Shown here piece by piece: positions 35,609 to 47,827 of a stretch of 64,000 bases of DNA. The position numbers and the translations under genes were made by a program. Source of the stretch: Ipomoea triloba (taxonomy: Eukaryota; Streptophyta; Magnoliopsida; Solanales; Convolvulaceae). The DNA is taken from the NCBI RefSeq assembly GCF_003576645.1, contig NC_044920.1, forward strand, positions 11,851,462 through 11,915,461, given 5' to 3'. How positions within the stretch are numbered: the stretch's first letter is position 1; every line of letters starts with the position of its first letter. The notes below the pieces were generated by a model. That model searched no databases, had not been told where the DNA came from, and saw only the letters and a program-made list of their open reading frames with translations.

Positions 35609-38227
35609 TGATAAGCTCCCAAGATACCCATTATTTGAGTACATATTAGGGTGCTTTGCAACGTTTTTAGTATCCTTACATGATAAATTTGTGATCAAAT
35701 ATGCTTTAAATTCACTAACCGCACGCAAAGCTACCTTTAGCATAAATTGAGATGATACAGGAGTCCTGGGAGCCAATAGGAACGAAAACCGAGCTTAAGG
35801 AACGAACCAGGCAAGTCTAGAGCCCCGAAGGACCCGGAATGAAGCCCACGCGCGTGTTGGTGCGCGTGGAAACATTCCAGTAGCCAACTACGCACGCCAC
35901 CACGCGTGTGGGAGGAGCAAATAACCAGAAGACCGTCACGTACGAGGTCGCGTATGACCGTACGCACCCTAGTACGCGACCCAGAATCTACACTATTTAA
36001 AGAAGCTTTGGCGGAAATCAAAGACCTAGCAGCAAAATTAGTTTTTAGATCAGATTTCTTAGGGTTTTCTCCCCTCTTGGGGGAAAACCTTGATTGATAT
36101 TTTCTGCAAGCGCACAGAGTCAATCACAGTATAAATTCCTAGAGTATTCCAGGGTCGATCCCACGAAGAACACAATTAACTGTTGTTTTGAATAACCAAT
36201 TTTGTTGATAAGAGCAAAACACGAATAAAAGAAATCCACGTAATAAAAAGAATATTTATGAGTTTAAAAATTAAGAAAGCTTCTAATTGAGAAAAGACTA
36301 GGGATTTGGGTTCAACTATTAGATAATTAACTAACCATCCTAAGTACTGATTCATGCGGTTATAGTGATGATTGCTTCATTTATATCCTAATACTCTGTT
36401 GAGCCACTAGGCTGTATCCAATTAACTGTGATCATCCGTCGATATTTCACCAATATTAATTGAACCCATTAAGCAACAACCAAAACTCACCACAAATACC
36501 TAAAGCTATGTCTAGTTCAGGTCAATTGTATTTATCTTACGAGGTCTAGGTTCATAATTCACCTGCCAGTTCTTCTTATGAACCTTAATAAAAGAAATAT
36601 GCAATGGCCAGTCACACAATTCACAACTAAAATACATAAGACAAATATAATCAAAATTCAATTATTCAATCAAAATTAGAAGAATCAGCACATGAAGAAT
36701 AATCAATTAATCTAATCTAAGGCTAGTCCAAATCCCTAATTCAAAGTTCTAGCCAATAATCATAATTAATTGCATAAACTACTCAAGAAATTTAACATAT
36801 CAAAAGAACATATTAATATGAAAATTTAACCTAACAACTAACAAGAGTAAAACAGAGACAGGAGAAAGTGATTCAAGCCTAAAGGAAACGATAACCGCAA
36901 TCGAAGCTCAAAAATCTCCTGCGATGAGGTCTCAAAGCTCTTCTCCTCTTCGTTGGGATTTCCTCGCCGATGGTCCTCGCTGCCACCAAGTTTTCTTTTT
37001 TCCAGTGTTGTTCTCTATCTCCGTCCGTGTTCTGCCGTCCCCAAAACCAAATTAAAACCCCAATTAATTTCCCTTGTTTGTTGCAGTGCTGCGCCCCTCC
37101 AAGAAAAATAAATACATTAAAAAATCCAATAAAAGTAAAGTAAAAAAAAATACTTATAACCTAATGATAGAAGTTAATTAAACCCAATTATTAAATTACT
37201 AATTTAAAACTAAATGTATAGAGCTACCAAATAAATTTAATATTATAGTTAACCTAAAACTCCTATTTATGTTAATAAAAATGCAACATTAGCCTAATAT
37301 TTATTAAAACCAATATAAAGTAGTAACTTATAAATAAATAAGATATTTATAATAAGATCAACACTAAAATTTAATTTATTAATGCAAAACATTTACTAAA
37401 ATTACTCTAAAAATGTCTAGAAATTAAGCTTATCAAACCTCTCTTTCTATTAGATTAGATTTAGATCAAAGAGAGGGATTGAAGTTTCAAGGATGTAAAG
37501 GCTCTATTCTTCTTGGATGGTAACCTTTTAATACTCTTAATATTCTAATATTTATTTCCTTTGAAGCTTTGATTTTCTTCTTCTTGTTGCTTATTTAATG
37601 ATAGCTTAGAGTAGAAAGGGGATTGGTGGCCCCGAAACTAGCTTTATGGTTGATTTAATGATATATTTTTCTTAAAGTTGTGAGCTTTATGTTCTTGTAT
37701 TTATATGCTTATGTGCGTGATGTTTGGTGTTGTTTGGTGCCTATGTGTGGCCACACTAGGTAGCAACTCTGTGAAAGTGATTGTGTGCGCGATAGCGGCC
37801 TCTTACGAGTCCTATTCACCTACATCTCCGCCCTTAGTCCGAAAGGACGAGGTCCGAGAGGAGTGGTAGACAAGGTGTTTGACAAAATGCCCCAGCCGAA
37901 TGAGGATATGGGAGTCCGAGTGTGACGCCACTCGGTGATGTGCCTAAAACTCCCTTGTTAAATCCGAGGCATATGCTCACACAACCGATAGAATCTTGGA
38001 CCATATATGCTAGTCAAGAGCCCCAATCCCCGTTTTTCCCTTATTCTTGCTTTTATTATTTTTAGATTTCTAATTTCCTTACACATATACTTTCAAGTTC
38101 TTGTCATTTTTGTAACTCTTAACCTTCAACCTCCTAAAAGTCAACATACATTCGACTCCAAACCTGCCTTCCTTGAGAGACACGACACTAGGGGAGTTTT
38201 GACTCTTCGTTTTAACACCTTCCATTC
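35609..38227 (+). repeat. 3' LTR of element C, interrupted and end-truncated
   Basis: Matches the 5' LTR closely to position 36089 and again from 37440 to 38227. The LTR-terminal sequence after CCTTCCATTC is missing and a GT microsatellite follows. The inverted repeat CCGAGTG-N6-CACTCGG is at 37916-37935. Confidence 0.85.
36090..37434. mobile_element. 1.35-kb insertion in the 3' LTR of element C
   Basis: Absent from the 5' LTR. It is bounded by a 5-bp direct repeat AAACC (36085-36089 and 37435-37439). The termini are TTGATTGATATTTTCTGC and AAGCTTATC. The left part contains CTGCAAGCGCACAG and CAGGGTCGATCCCACGAAG, words I associate with LTR ends of other plant retrotransposons, so a minus-strand solo LTR is the best guess. 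No open frame. Confidence 0.75.
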
Positions 38228-38320
38228 TCTCGTGTGTGTGTGTGTGTGTCTATATATATATGTGTGTGTGTGTATGTGTGTGTGTGTGTGTGTGGGTGGG
38301 TGTAATTAGGTTCAAATGCG
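38228..38320. repeat. GT/TA microsatellite replacing the end of element C
   Basis: GT runs with TA interruptions directly after the truncated 3' LTR of C and before the next TA-embedded repeat. Confidence 0.9.
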
Positions 38321-38990
38321 GTGATAGGCTTCAGGTGCGGAGATGAGGTTTAATCTCAACCATTGATCTAATCAAAATCAACAGCCGGTATTGAACACAA
38401 ATTAAAAAAATACAGTGGCAATTTGATCTTTTTGCATATAGGTCAAATTTAAGGTGTGTGGTTTTCCTTCTTAAGGTGTGTTGTTTCTGTGCTTAAGGTG
38501 CATTAGTTCTTTAGTGAGAACTTAAGGTGCATTTTTGTTGAAAATTAAGGTGCGTTGATCTAAAGCTTTAGGTGTGTTGTTTTACTTCTTAAGGTGTGTG
38601 GTTTTCTTTCTTAAAGTGCGCGGTTTGTGTGTGCTTAAGGTGTGTCAGTTGTTGAAACTTAAGGTGCGTCGGTCTAAAGCTTTAGGTGCATGGTTTTCCG
38701 TCTTAAGGTACGTGGTTTCTGTACTTAAGGTGCGTCAGTAATATTACTTAAGATGCGCCATTTTAGAGTTTTTGGTGCGCGATTTGTGTTCTTAAAGTGT
38801 TTTGTTTGTGTGTTCGAGGTGCATTGATTGTGTTTTTAAGGTTCTTTGTTTTTGTGCTTAAGGTGCTTAAGATTAGGTACGTTAATTGTACAGTTAAAGT
38901 GCGTCCTTTTTTGTTAACTGCACTTCCGCATGGGAAGTGATCTTTGCACTTGATCGAGTCCCTATATATATATATATATATACGTGTGTG
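38321..38990. repeat. TA-embedded repeat with a CTTAAGGTGCG array
   Basis: Left end has TTCAAATGCGGTGATAGG, TCAGGTGCGGAGATGAGG and CAACCATTGATCTAATC, then ACAGTGGCAATTTGATC. About 38440-38900 is a decaying array of about 20-bp units around CTTAAGGTGCG/CTTAAGGTGTG, the reverse complement type of the 29330-29960 array. The right end GGGAAGTGATCTTTGCAC runs into a TA/GT tract. No coding capacity. Confidence 0.7.
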
Positions 38991-39005
38991 TGTGTATGTT
39001 AACTA

Positions 39006-39262
39006 CTACCTCCGTCCCAAAATGGTTGTCTGGTTCGTTTAACGAGGCTTGACTGAAGTAATTTTTAATCCAATTTTTCATATTATTAAGTTTAGCATTG
39101 ATATATAAAATTTATATATTTAGAAACTACATTAAAATTACTATTAAACAAAAAAATTAAATTTAAAAATAATAAAAAATTACTAAAGAAAATAAGCAAA
39201 TAAGGAAGAGTTGGTTTGACCAATGAATAGTAAATAGGACAGGTAAAATGAGACAGAGGGAG
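39006..39262. mobile_element. Stowaway-like MITE
   Basis: 257 bp with termini CTACCTCCGTCCC and GACAGAGGGAG, matching the Stowaway terminal consensus CTCCCTCCGTCCC in inverted orientation, and TA target duplications at 39004-39005 and 39263-39264. Stowaway MITEs are moved by Tc1/mariner-type transposases. Confidence 0.88.
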
Positions 39263-39264
39263 TA

Positions 39265-39607
39265 TTATTTATACTTACACTTTTTAAATTTGTGTTTTAT
39301 ATTTGTAGTGTTGTTGTATTGTTTTTGAATATTTTCTTATAGATTTATTATTATAGGTATTGATGTGGTTTCAAAAAAATAGGTATTGATGTAATTGGGA
39401 ATGCTAATTTTTATTTATAATTTAAATGATTTAAAAATTTAGCTAAAGAAATTTCAATTAATTAGTTAACTGACCGATTTACAAAAAAAACTCTGATTCA
39501 GTTAATTTGGTAATAAAAAGTTCGATTTGATTAACAGTTAATATTTTAAATATTTTGGTTAATTCAATTTGGTCAAAACGATTTAGTTAACCGAATGCAC
39601 ACCCCTA
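39265..39607. repeat. Right end of a GGGTGTGCA-type repeat
   Basis: AT-rich sequence with TTAACTGACCGATTT, GATTAACAGTTAAT and the terminal TTAACCGAATGCACACCCCT. It mirrors the left end at 26757-26922. The two ends could belong to one element split by the insertions between them. Confidence 0.4.
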
Positions 39608-39639
39608 AACTAATGACACTATGAAAAAATAAATTTGAT

Positions 39640-40018
39640 ATGATGGATACCCCGACCCGAGAAAATCGGTAGTTGGAGCCCGCCCGCCGACCAGTCCGGT
39701 GGGATGTATGGCCTGGGTCGTATGACTTGCATGGTCCCGACTGCGTAGGTAGTTGGGAGGCGGTGCCCGACTAGGTGTGCCCCAAGAGGCGGTAATTGTG
39801 CGAAATTCAGTATCTTTGGCGAGATTTGGGGAATATTTCCTATTTCAGAATTTGGTAACTTCTATGGCGGTTAAGCAGCCCAAATTACTTTGTTAAATTT
39901 ATATTTGGTAAGATTCCTTCTTATTTACTTGTATAGGCTCATTATTCTTGTATAAATACCCCATAGGGTCACATTGATAGAGGTCGAATTCTAAATGCAA
40001 GTATAATTATTCTCCAAA
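39640..40018 (+). mobile_element. LTR-like fragment
   Basis: More GC-rich than its neighbours at the start (ATACCCCGACCCGAG, GGGAGGCGGTGCCCG). A TATA-like TGTATAAATACCCC (about 39949-39962) is followed by an R-like stretch. This looks like an LTR promoter region, but no target duplication or partner LTR is visible. Confidence 0.35.
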
Positions 40019-40795
40019 TTGTGCCGGGAGTGGTTAGGTTGTACCTACCAACTCTACGTAAAGTCGGTTGTCTCAACATCGTTATCCTAGAAGATAAAAG
40101 AATAGAGAGGAGGAGAGCCACCCCGCTAAGATTCGGGCACCCATTACACCGTTTTCAGAAAGGCATGGAAATCCATGTAAAGTTGGGTTGCCCGATGACG
40201 TTATCCTAGGGGGTTGAGAAGAAAATAGTGACGTCGAAGCCATTGGCGGTGAGAGGCCCATACCCTACCTTCACTTTACATTTATGTTGGGTTTTGGCTT
40301 ATTGGGTGGATATTGGTTGTGGTGTGTACATTGTTCCCACTAGTGGTATCGGCCTGAACGTCCCTTGAAAATAGAAGGTGAATCAAATTTTGAAAATGTT
40401 TGCTTGAAGATATGCTTGAGAGAATAGTACCCCATTACATTTTAATTTCCTTGCTTGAAGATATGCTTGGCAAGGAGAGCTATGAACCACACTCTTGGCA
40501 CTTATGGATTAACCTTGATGTAATTGTTCCTCTCGCTTGCGGACAAGCAAGTTCAAACTGTGGAAACTTGTGATAAGTGCCAAAAGTGTAGTATTCGAGA
40601 AGCAAAATTGGTCTTTGGTCATGTGTATTTTGGTTTATATTAAGTGGAAAAGATGACAAAGGGGTACATATATCATATGCTGTTGTATGCCCAATAGGGG
40701 GTGCACACTGTGATGTTTTGTAGGGATCAAAGGGCCAAGACGAGTGAAGAAGAGGAGAGAATCTCAAAATATGCATAAATGCCTTGATTTATTAT
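40019..40795 (+). mobile_element. Fragment of the TGATAAG family: 3' UTR end, PPT and start of LTR
   Basis: Aligns with the 3' UTR end of element C (about 34950-35608): TTATCCTAG, CCCATTACACCGTTTTC, CCCACTAGTGGTATCGG, then the polypurine word CTGTGGAAACTT and TGATAAGTGCC at about 40571, where an LTR starts. The LTR is cut at about 40795. Confidence 0.65.
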
Positions 40796-40820
40796 ACAAA
40801 TTATACATAGATTTAATTTT

Positions 40821-41198
40821 ATTTTTTGTCTTAAATTTATATGTGGCAGTCCATTTTCAGTCGTTTTTTATTAGAACATCTACATTTGGTCATAAAAGTA
40901 TTGTTACATGACCATTTTTTTGTCCTCTATCAACAAAACAGTTGTAATGCCGTTAAATGCAAAGGCATTTCGGTATTCAATTACATATTTTTTTCAAAAA
41001 AAAACATAAAAATATAGCGGGGTCAACTCACTTTGTATAAAAATGATCGAAATGTATTTGTATTTAACGATATTTTAACGATTTTGTCGACGGATGATCA
41101 AAAATAGTAATGCCACAATAATACTAGGATAAAATGTAAATGTTTTGATAAAAATAGATTAAAAGTTGACTGTCACATATAAATCTATGATAAAAAAT
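40821..41198. mobile_element. MITE-like element with inverted ends
   Basis: Left end ATTTTTTGTCTTAAATTTAT and right end ATAAATCTATGATAAAAAAT are imperfect inverted repeats; the GTGGCAGTC and GACTGTCAC words extend the match. A diverged copy lies at about 51950-52590 and contains an extra MITE, so this copy supplies the empty site. Confidence 0.6.
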
Positions 41199-41253
41199 AG
41201 AATTAACTCCTCTCTTTTTTTTTTGTGGAAAGAATTAACACTTATACATATAC

Positions 41254-42802
41254 TTGTTTTATACGCGCATTGCGCGAATAGGTTAATGCCCAATGTTTAT
41301 ATTTAAATAAATATTTGAAAGTATATCAATGCAAGATTATATAGGAGAAGTTTATACATGGGTAATTAAATGTCGAATTTTTTTATTTAAATATCTAATT
41401 CAAAGTATATGAATCCAAGATAATATAGAAAATTCATTATAATTATTACTAAAATAAATGTTTGCAACCTTGTAAAATTGATAGTCTAAATATTTGGTCT
41501 AAAAATGATAGTCTAAATAAATACTACTTTTAATTTGAACTTTTCTAAGTGTTCTTAATTCTCTTTTGAGTAACATTGTCATTGTCTTCATCTTTACTAT
41601 TTGTTAGTTTCTTCCTTTTTGTTGGTAGTGTGTTATTTGCAATTCGGTTATTGTTGGTAGCATAGATGACAACGTCATGCAATGAGATTATAATATAGGA
41701 GTTTCCTTTAGGTGTTCTGCTTGGCGTTCATTTGGTTCAACCATTATTGTTGAATGGGTTATTGTCAATAAAGAAATCCCTAGTTTAAGAAAAAAAAATT
41801 AAATAAATTAATAAAAATTTGAAAATTTAAAATATTATGTATTCCAAAGATATTAAAAGGTAGTTTCTCGTTTCAATTTGCTGGGTAATGGGTTATTTAA
41901 GTATTTTCATTGTCAACAAATCCCCCAAGTAGTTAATATGATTGGTTTCAAACTATTTTTTTTTTTTAATTTTTTCATGGTATTAAAGAAATACATATGT
42001 ATCATTTTTTGGTTAACTACTAATTTATTTAATTCAATAAGAGTAAAATAGAGTGATTCCGCTTCAATTTGTTGGGTTATTATTTGAGTACTCTCTTTGT
42101 CAACCAATCCCCAAGTAGTTAATATAATTAGCTTCAAATTATTTAAAAAAAAATTTCATAGTATTAATAAAATACTTGGTAAATAAATATATAACATTAT
42201 TTTGTACTATAACTTCGATATTTAATTACAAGATATTGTAAAAATAAGATAATGGACAATGTAATGAATATCAATTGATAAATTTGAATGTAAAGAATCT
42301 TTGTATGAGAGAAAATAAAGACAACATAACTAATGAAATTATTTCTCTTATTTAATTTAATTTTTTGATAATGAATAATTTTTCAAATAAAGGTATTGTA
42401 GATACATAATTCTAAATTAAAGAAACACATATGTATCATTTTTTGTTGTAGCTACTAATTTATTTAATTTAATAAAAGTAAAATAGAGTGAGAAACTTAA
42501 TTATGTCAAATTTGATTGAGATGAGGTTCGAACCTAAGACCTTTCTTATAGAAATTAATGGGTAAGTTAAGAGTTAACGGAATATTAACGGAGAAGAGAA
42601 TATTTAACGGAAAACTTAACGGATAATCATAAAAGTAAGGTTAAATTAGGTAATCTCTATTAATAATATTAATCTGAATTATCTTAACCATCTATTTGAT
42701 TAAATAATTCATCTGAACCATCAATTTGATTAAATAATTTGACCCCCATTTTTTCTACCCATTTTGGGCCTAACTCTCTTTGGCTCTTATTAGTATAGTA
42801 GA
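41254..42802 (-). mobile_element. Candidate non-autonomous Helitron
   Basis: On the minus strand the element would start TCTACTATACTAATAAG (from 42802, after an A), which resembles plant Helitron 5' ends. It would finish after a 13-bp palindrome CGCGCAATGCGCG (41264-41276) and CAAGT, one base from the usual CTAGT, before AT. Inside are three diverged copies of a segment (about 41867, 42062 and partly 42385). No Rep/helicase coding is seen. Confidence 0.45.
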
Positions 42803-42963
42803 TATAATATATAATAAAGAATGTAATGTGATCAAAAGAAATTCTGAATGTAATACATTAATCAGCATTACCATGCCACGGCCAGTCTTTATATTGTCTT
42901 TAAAATTATTATGTGTGTAAATAAAATACATTTTTGACATACATATGATTTCGTTTAAAAAAA

Positions 42964-43023
<60 letters not shown>

Positions 43024-43529
43024 ACACACACACACCCGCGAAAGATAGAACTTTATTAATGTAATATAAATTATGTGTATATACATATGTGAGGTACATG
43101 ATCCCGATTAGCAAAATCAACTCTTGAACGACAAAATTCTGACAGAGTTATTATTGGAACTTATATATACTTCACCTCCATATATATGTATCATTTTTGA
43201 CAAGATGGATGTTAGTTCATGGAAATTAAATTCACTAATATAAGATAGTACAACAACATTGACAAGTGCAACTGCTTGCTTTTCATCAATGGACAAGATC
43301 GAATAATATAATCTTATCGCAATATATTTGGAAAATTTAATTTGTCTAAAAAGATATAGTTCGTTTTCAAAAAAAAAAAAAAAGAAAAAAAAGAAAAGAA
43401 GATATAGTTCGATTGAAGATCGAACTAAACTTAAATTTAAATAGTACATATTTTATAAAAATGTTAATAAGATCAATACATTTGAAATATTCTCCCTGTA
43501 TTGGTTCCAGATCTAGCCTTCCTCGTCAC
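42803..43529. repeat. AT-rich intergenic with a long poly(A)/(CA) tract
   Basis: A run of 58 A (42965-43022) runs into (CA)n to about 43035. A second A-rich tract lies at 43369-43397. Such a tract could be a retroposon tail or a collapsed homopolymer; no retroposon body is evident beside it. No gene seen. Confidence 0.6.
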
Positions 43530-43772
43530 GCAAATTATTGTGTGGACTATGGTTCACATAACTGTGTGGACCATGAATACAAATTACATTTTTGCTATAC
43601 TAAAAGTACATTATTTTTTACCAAATGTACATTATTCAATAGTATATAAAATAATATATTTTCGGTACTCAAATATTATACTTTCAAATAATGTATTTTA
43701 TGTACATAAATAATGTACTTTTAGTATATTGAAAATGTACTTTTTATTTATGGTCCACACAGTTGTATAGAC
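43530..43772. mobile_element. MITE-like element with TGGTCCACACA ends
   Basis: Imperfect inverted repeat: GTGTGGACCATGAATACAAA at the left, TTTATGGTCCACACAGTTG at the right, with AAAAGTACATTATTT and AATAATGTACTTTT inside. A related, more decayed stretch is at 19190-19400. No coding capacity. Confidence 0.5.
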
Positions 43773-43887
43773 CACGCGCGGCTCATGTAATAATATTTGC
43801 CTCGTCACTAGATCGGCTTTTTTTTTCTTGGAGCAACTGTCGACAACCATGCATGGCAGGAACTCAGGAAGAGGGGAGAAAATGGGT

Positions 43888-44115
43888 CCGCATGGGCTAA
43901 GCACACTGGTTCAGTAGTCCGTATTTGGGAGAAGAGACTAAGGTTCAAACCTCGGCAACGACATTGTGGTGGTTATGCTTAAAGTGGACAAATTTATTGT
44001 GCGCATCAACATTTAGCCCTTTCTAATAAGTTATTAAGTCACCGTGATTTACATCCTTCTAAATGTTTTATCGGACCGGGGTGTGAAGCCCTTGGGATTG
44101 AGGATTTAACATTTT
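43888..44115 (+). mobile_element. Candidate tRNA-derived SINE
   Basis: CTAAGCACACTGGTTCAGTAG could be a diverged A box. GGTTCAAACCTC about 45 nt later fits the RNA polymerase III B box (GGTTCRANNCC). It lacks tRNA folding and has no clear tail or target duplication. Confidence 0.3.
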
Positions 44116-44482
44116 GGGAGATGGGAAAAGAGCGAAGAAAATGGGTCTAGCTAGCTAGGAACTTTGATCTTCTTCCAGAAACCTGGAGGAAGCTAATAAG
44201 AAGCTGGTGTCCAATTAAATGGATTTCAACTAAATTAATGCCTAAAAAATCAAGCACAATACGATTGTTGTTCCTACATTGATGTTTTGAAGAGCCTAGT
44301 TAATGTCTAAAAAAAAAAAAAATCAAACACAATAGTTTAATTGTTGGTTCAACTTTGATACTTTGAAAAGTTATGTAATATGTATTGAATATTTTGTAAA
44401 TTCTTTTCACATCACGACAAAGATTTAACTTCAAATACATTTTTTTCTTATTACCTAATTAATAGTTTTATTCCATTATTAT

Positions 44483-47400
44483 TGTAACACCCCAATTTCC
44501 TAGACCAAATTTTCCTAATTTTTTTTCGAGAAAATTGTAATTTATACCCCTCCATAGTATGTCAATTATCAATGTCACCCCTGAATTATTGTGGTGTAAA
44601 TATTGCCACTCAATTTTCAAAAATGGTACATATATTGCCCCTCTCGTGGTGTAAATATTGCCACTCAATTTTCAAAAATGGTACATATATTGCCCCTCTC
44701 GTGGTGTAAATATTGCCCCTCCTTCGTTACGGGAGGGGCAATATATGTACTGCTTTTAAAAATTGAGGGACAACATTTACACCACTAATAATTTAGGGGT
44801 GACATTGATAATTGACATATTTATGTCACCCCTGAATTATTGTGGTGTAAATATTGCCACTCAATTTTCAAAAATGGTACATATATTGCCCCTCTCGTGG
44901 TGTAAATATTGCCCCTCAATTTTCAAAAATGGTACATATATTGCCCCTCTCGTGGTGTAAATATTGCCCCTCCTTCGTTACGGGAGGGGCAATATATGTA
45001 CTGTTTTTAAAAATTGAGGGGCAACATTTACACCACTAATAATTTAGGGGTGACATTAATAATTGACATATTATGGAGGGGTAAAAATTACAATTTTCTC
45101 TTTTTTTTTTCAATTTAAAATTCACTATTATCATTACGGAAGCATTAACTAACCGAAATGGAAATGGGTGTTATCGCCACGCTCAGGTATTTCTCTATAC
45201 CTAAACGCTAAGGCTAAGGTTTACAATTTACAAAGATATCTCCACGCTAATACTAATACAACAAATCAAATACACCCGTCTAAAAACAACTTCTAAATTT
45301 TCTATAAAAATGAAACTTTAACCAACTATCTAAGAAGTGGCGAATCGCTCTCGTAATCCATGCTCATGCAGATGCACCTGAAATATACTCAAAGAGTATC
45401 CAAAGTTAGCGTAAAGCTAAGTAAGATTTAACTCACCTCCTAAAATAACTATTTACACATAGCACATAGGAGCACAACATGTAGATAATAATTAATATGT
45501 ATAAATGTGTACATTAAAACTATTAGAACATATATATAGACGCAAATAAGCAAAACTCACAATGTTCTAAGTACTCATAGTTCTCAAAAGAAAATACTCA
45601 AGATTTCCAAAACACATAATTTCTCAAAAATACTCATAATTCATAATTTCCCAAATCAGTATTTCCCATAATAGAAATTTTAGGAACATTTCAAAAGTAG
45701 TATATTTTCCAAAATCATTTGTTAATATATATATACATGGATGAACACCAGTCTCAATACAATGGGCAGGGTCTTGTTTCATCAAGCCCTAGTGAACAAT
45801 AATCTCTCTATTCAACACTACACAAAATCCCATTCAATCTCAAATAATGGGCAGTGTCTTAATTAATAAGCCATAGTGAACAATAATCACTCTACTGAAC
45901 ACTACACAAAGATCCAATTTAAGTGGAACATAACTAATACCTTAAGTGTGCACACCCTCAATGGGTAGTAACTAGTCCTAGTAGTCATGATACGTTTCTA
46001 ATGACTACTACTCAACAGGGTAAATACCCTAGTGGTAGACTCCGCTAACCACTCCTCAAAATAACAAAACTAAAAGTTCTAGTGAGACATGATACGTTTC
46101 TACTGCCCACTCTACAACATACTGGGTTTTAACCCAAGTATCCAGAATTTCACCACAGGATACTACACAAACCTTAAAATTCATTAAGGGCATCACAACC
46201 CACAAAAATATTTTATCCTTCATCTTTATAAAAATATTAATAACAATATTTCTCATATCACACTCCAAAAATAATAGATTTTCAAAATTAAATCACAAGC
46301 TTTGTAGCCAACTAAAACATACACTACTAATAACATTCATTTGAATTTCATATACAAATGTATGCATTTTCTCAAAATATTCATATACCACCCATTAATA
46401 TAACATTCCAACCTCTGTAACCAACACATATGCATATAATCTCAAGTAAACAACTTCTCCATGGCTCAAATAATCAACAAGACACAAAAAACTGACAGAA
46501 ATTTCAGAAATTATGCCATGGATTGTAGAATTTTCTGAGGAAAATCGGGAGCATATTTTAACACCAAATTTTCCAGATAATAATTAAAGCAAGTCTAGAT
46601 TATACACAAAAATTTTCAGGCCAATCCAAGGTCTAGAAGTATTTATTTCGAAATTTTTCCCAACACTGCGCTTCATAGAATATAACTGACAGCACACTGC
46701 CACAAGATTACGAAATTTTTCTAGAAATTATGAAACATATCTCTAACAAAATAATTTTATATACATCAAATATCATAAGTCTAGGTTCTCTAATTTCAGG
46801 CCAATCGGAGTTCAAAAAGTATTTTTAACGAATTTTGATTTCAAACTGCGCCAGTCAGAATTTTCTCAAATTAAACAGTGGCTACAATAAATAGAACCCT
46901 TATTTCTTAATACCATAAAATCACCATACAACTATATACCACACAAAATATATTTATACACAATTCACAATAGAAACTTAGGAACAATAATATTTTTATT
47001 GAGAAAAAGAAATAATTTTGGTGATACTTACTCTAGAGCAAAAACTCTACTGCACCCACTAGAAATTATCGATGATCCTTGTCTGCTAGTTTGAGACTAA
47101 TTGATGATGAATAGAGGGAAAATTAGGGTTTTATTTGTTTGTGAGAGATGGGAATGGCAACACAGAGAGGAAAGAAATATATGGAATTAGGGTTATCTCA
47201 GATAAAATAATATATATATGTAGAGGGAAAAATATAATTAGGATTAGGAATTTAATTATAAATATATGATGGGGCATATTTACATACTATATATATATTA
47301 GGATTACTCAGATTGGGAAAATATTAGACTCAATATAATATTCATAAGATAATATGAATTAGGAAACTATAATATCTTTAAAATAATATTAATAAAATAC

Positions 47401-47485
47401 CCTCAAAATATTTTTTTGGTCACATAATATCTAACAATAAATTCATATAATTATGAACCATATTGTAAAATAACTGGGTATTACA
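44483..47485 (+). mobile_element. 3.0-kb solo LTR (Ty3/gypsy, Tekay/Del-like)
   Basis: Begins TGTAACACCCCAATTTCC and ends GGGTATTACA, with the 5-bp target duplication ATTAT at 44478-44482 and 47486-47490. Plant Tekay/Del chromovirus LTRs are often this long and start TGTAACACCCC. No internal region is present, so it is a solo LTR from recombination between LTRs. It contains a MITE near its start. Orientation is taken from these terminal words. Confidence 0.82.
44528..45100. mobile_element. Foldback MITE with dimerised interior, inside the solo LTR
   Basis: Outer inverted repeats GAGAAAATTGTAATTTATAC and complement (44528-, -45100), flanked by T-runs. Inside, a unit bounded by TATGTCAATTATCAATGTCA and its complement occurs twice in tandem (about 44558-44821 and 44822-45071). 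Each unit carries direct and inverted copies of a CAATTTTCAAAAATGGTAC/TATATTGCCCCTC segment. No coding capacity. Confidence 0.75.
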
Positions 47486-47490
47486 ATTAT

Positions 47491-47778
47491 TCTATTTTTC
47501 TTTTAACTTAGGTGATCACAGGTTCGCCTAACTAATCCTAACTCAACATGATTCCGCCCTTAGAGCCATTGTGAAGGCAAATAGCAAGTCATGCAATCAG
47601 CTCATCGGTCATATCCTAGTATTCATGTGTGCACAAGAAATAATCTAGACCTTCCAGCATCTTTGGACATTTTTCTCATACATGCTTCCACTGGAATTCG
47701 AACCACCACACTATCGCCTCCAATCATAACCTTTAAGTTCAGTCAGATGACCTTTTATTCCATTATTCTTCCCCATCT
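47491..47778. other. Intergenic, no gene seen
   Basis: Contains GGAATTCGAACCACC near 47693, a B-box-like word on the minus strand, but no tRNA fold. Nothing else recognised. Confidence 0.3.
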
Positions 47779-47827
47779 CGTCTCATACACTTTTTTTTAA
47801 AACAAACCACGGTCAGCTTATATTAAA

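Larger units (their letters stand above)
30049..38227 (+). mobile_element. Element C: pol-less LTR retrotransposon, plus strand, ORF-A only
   Basis: 5' LTR 30049-31343, tRNA-Asp PBS 31347-31364, ORF-A 31600-33568, 3' UTR with hairpin block (about 33830-33915), polypurine tract before 35609, and 3' LTR 35609-38227 interrupted by 36090-37434. The internal region is about 4.3 kb and lacks both ORF-B and any polymerase domain. The last about 35 bp of the 3' LTR are missing, replaced by a GT microsatellite, so a target duplication cannot be tested. Its ORF-A is the best preserved of the four. Confidence 0.85.

Noticed and set aside
47680..47720. tRNA gene from the B-box-like GGTTCGAATTCC on the minus strand (also near 42525 and 62385)
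   Set aside because: No A box at the right spacing and no cloverleaf; isolated B-box words are common in repeats.
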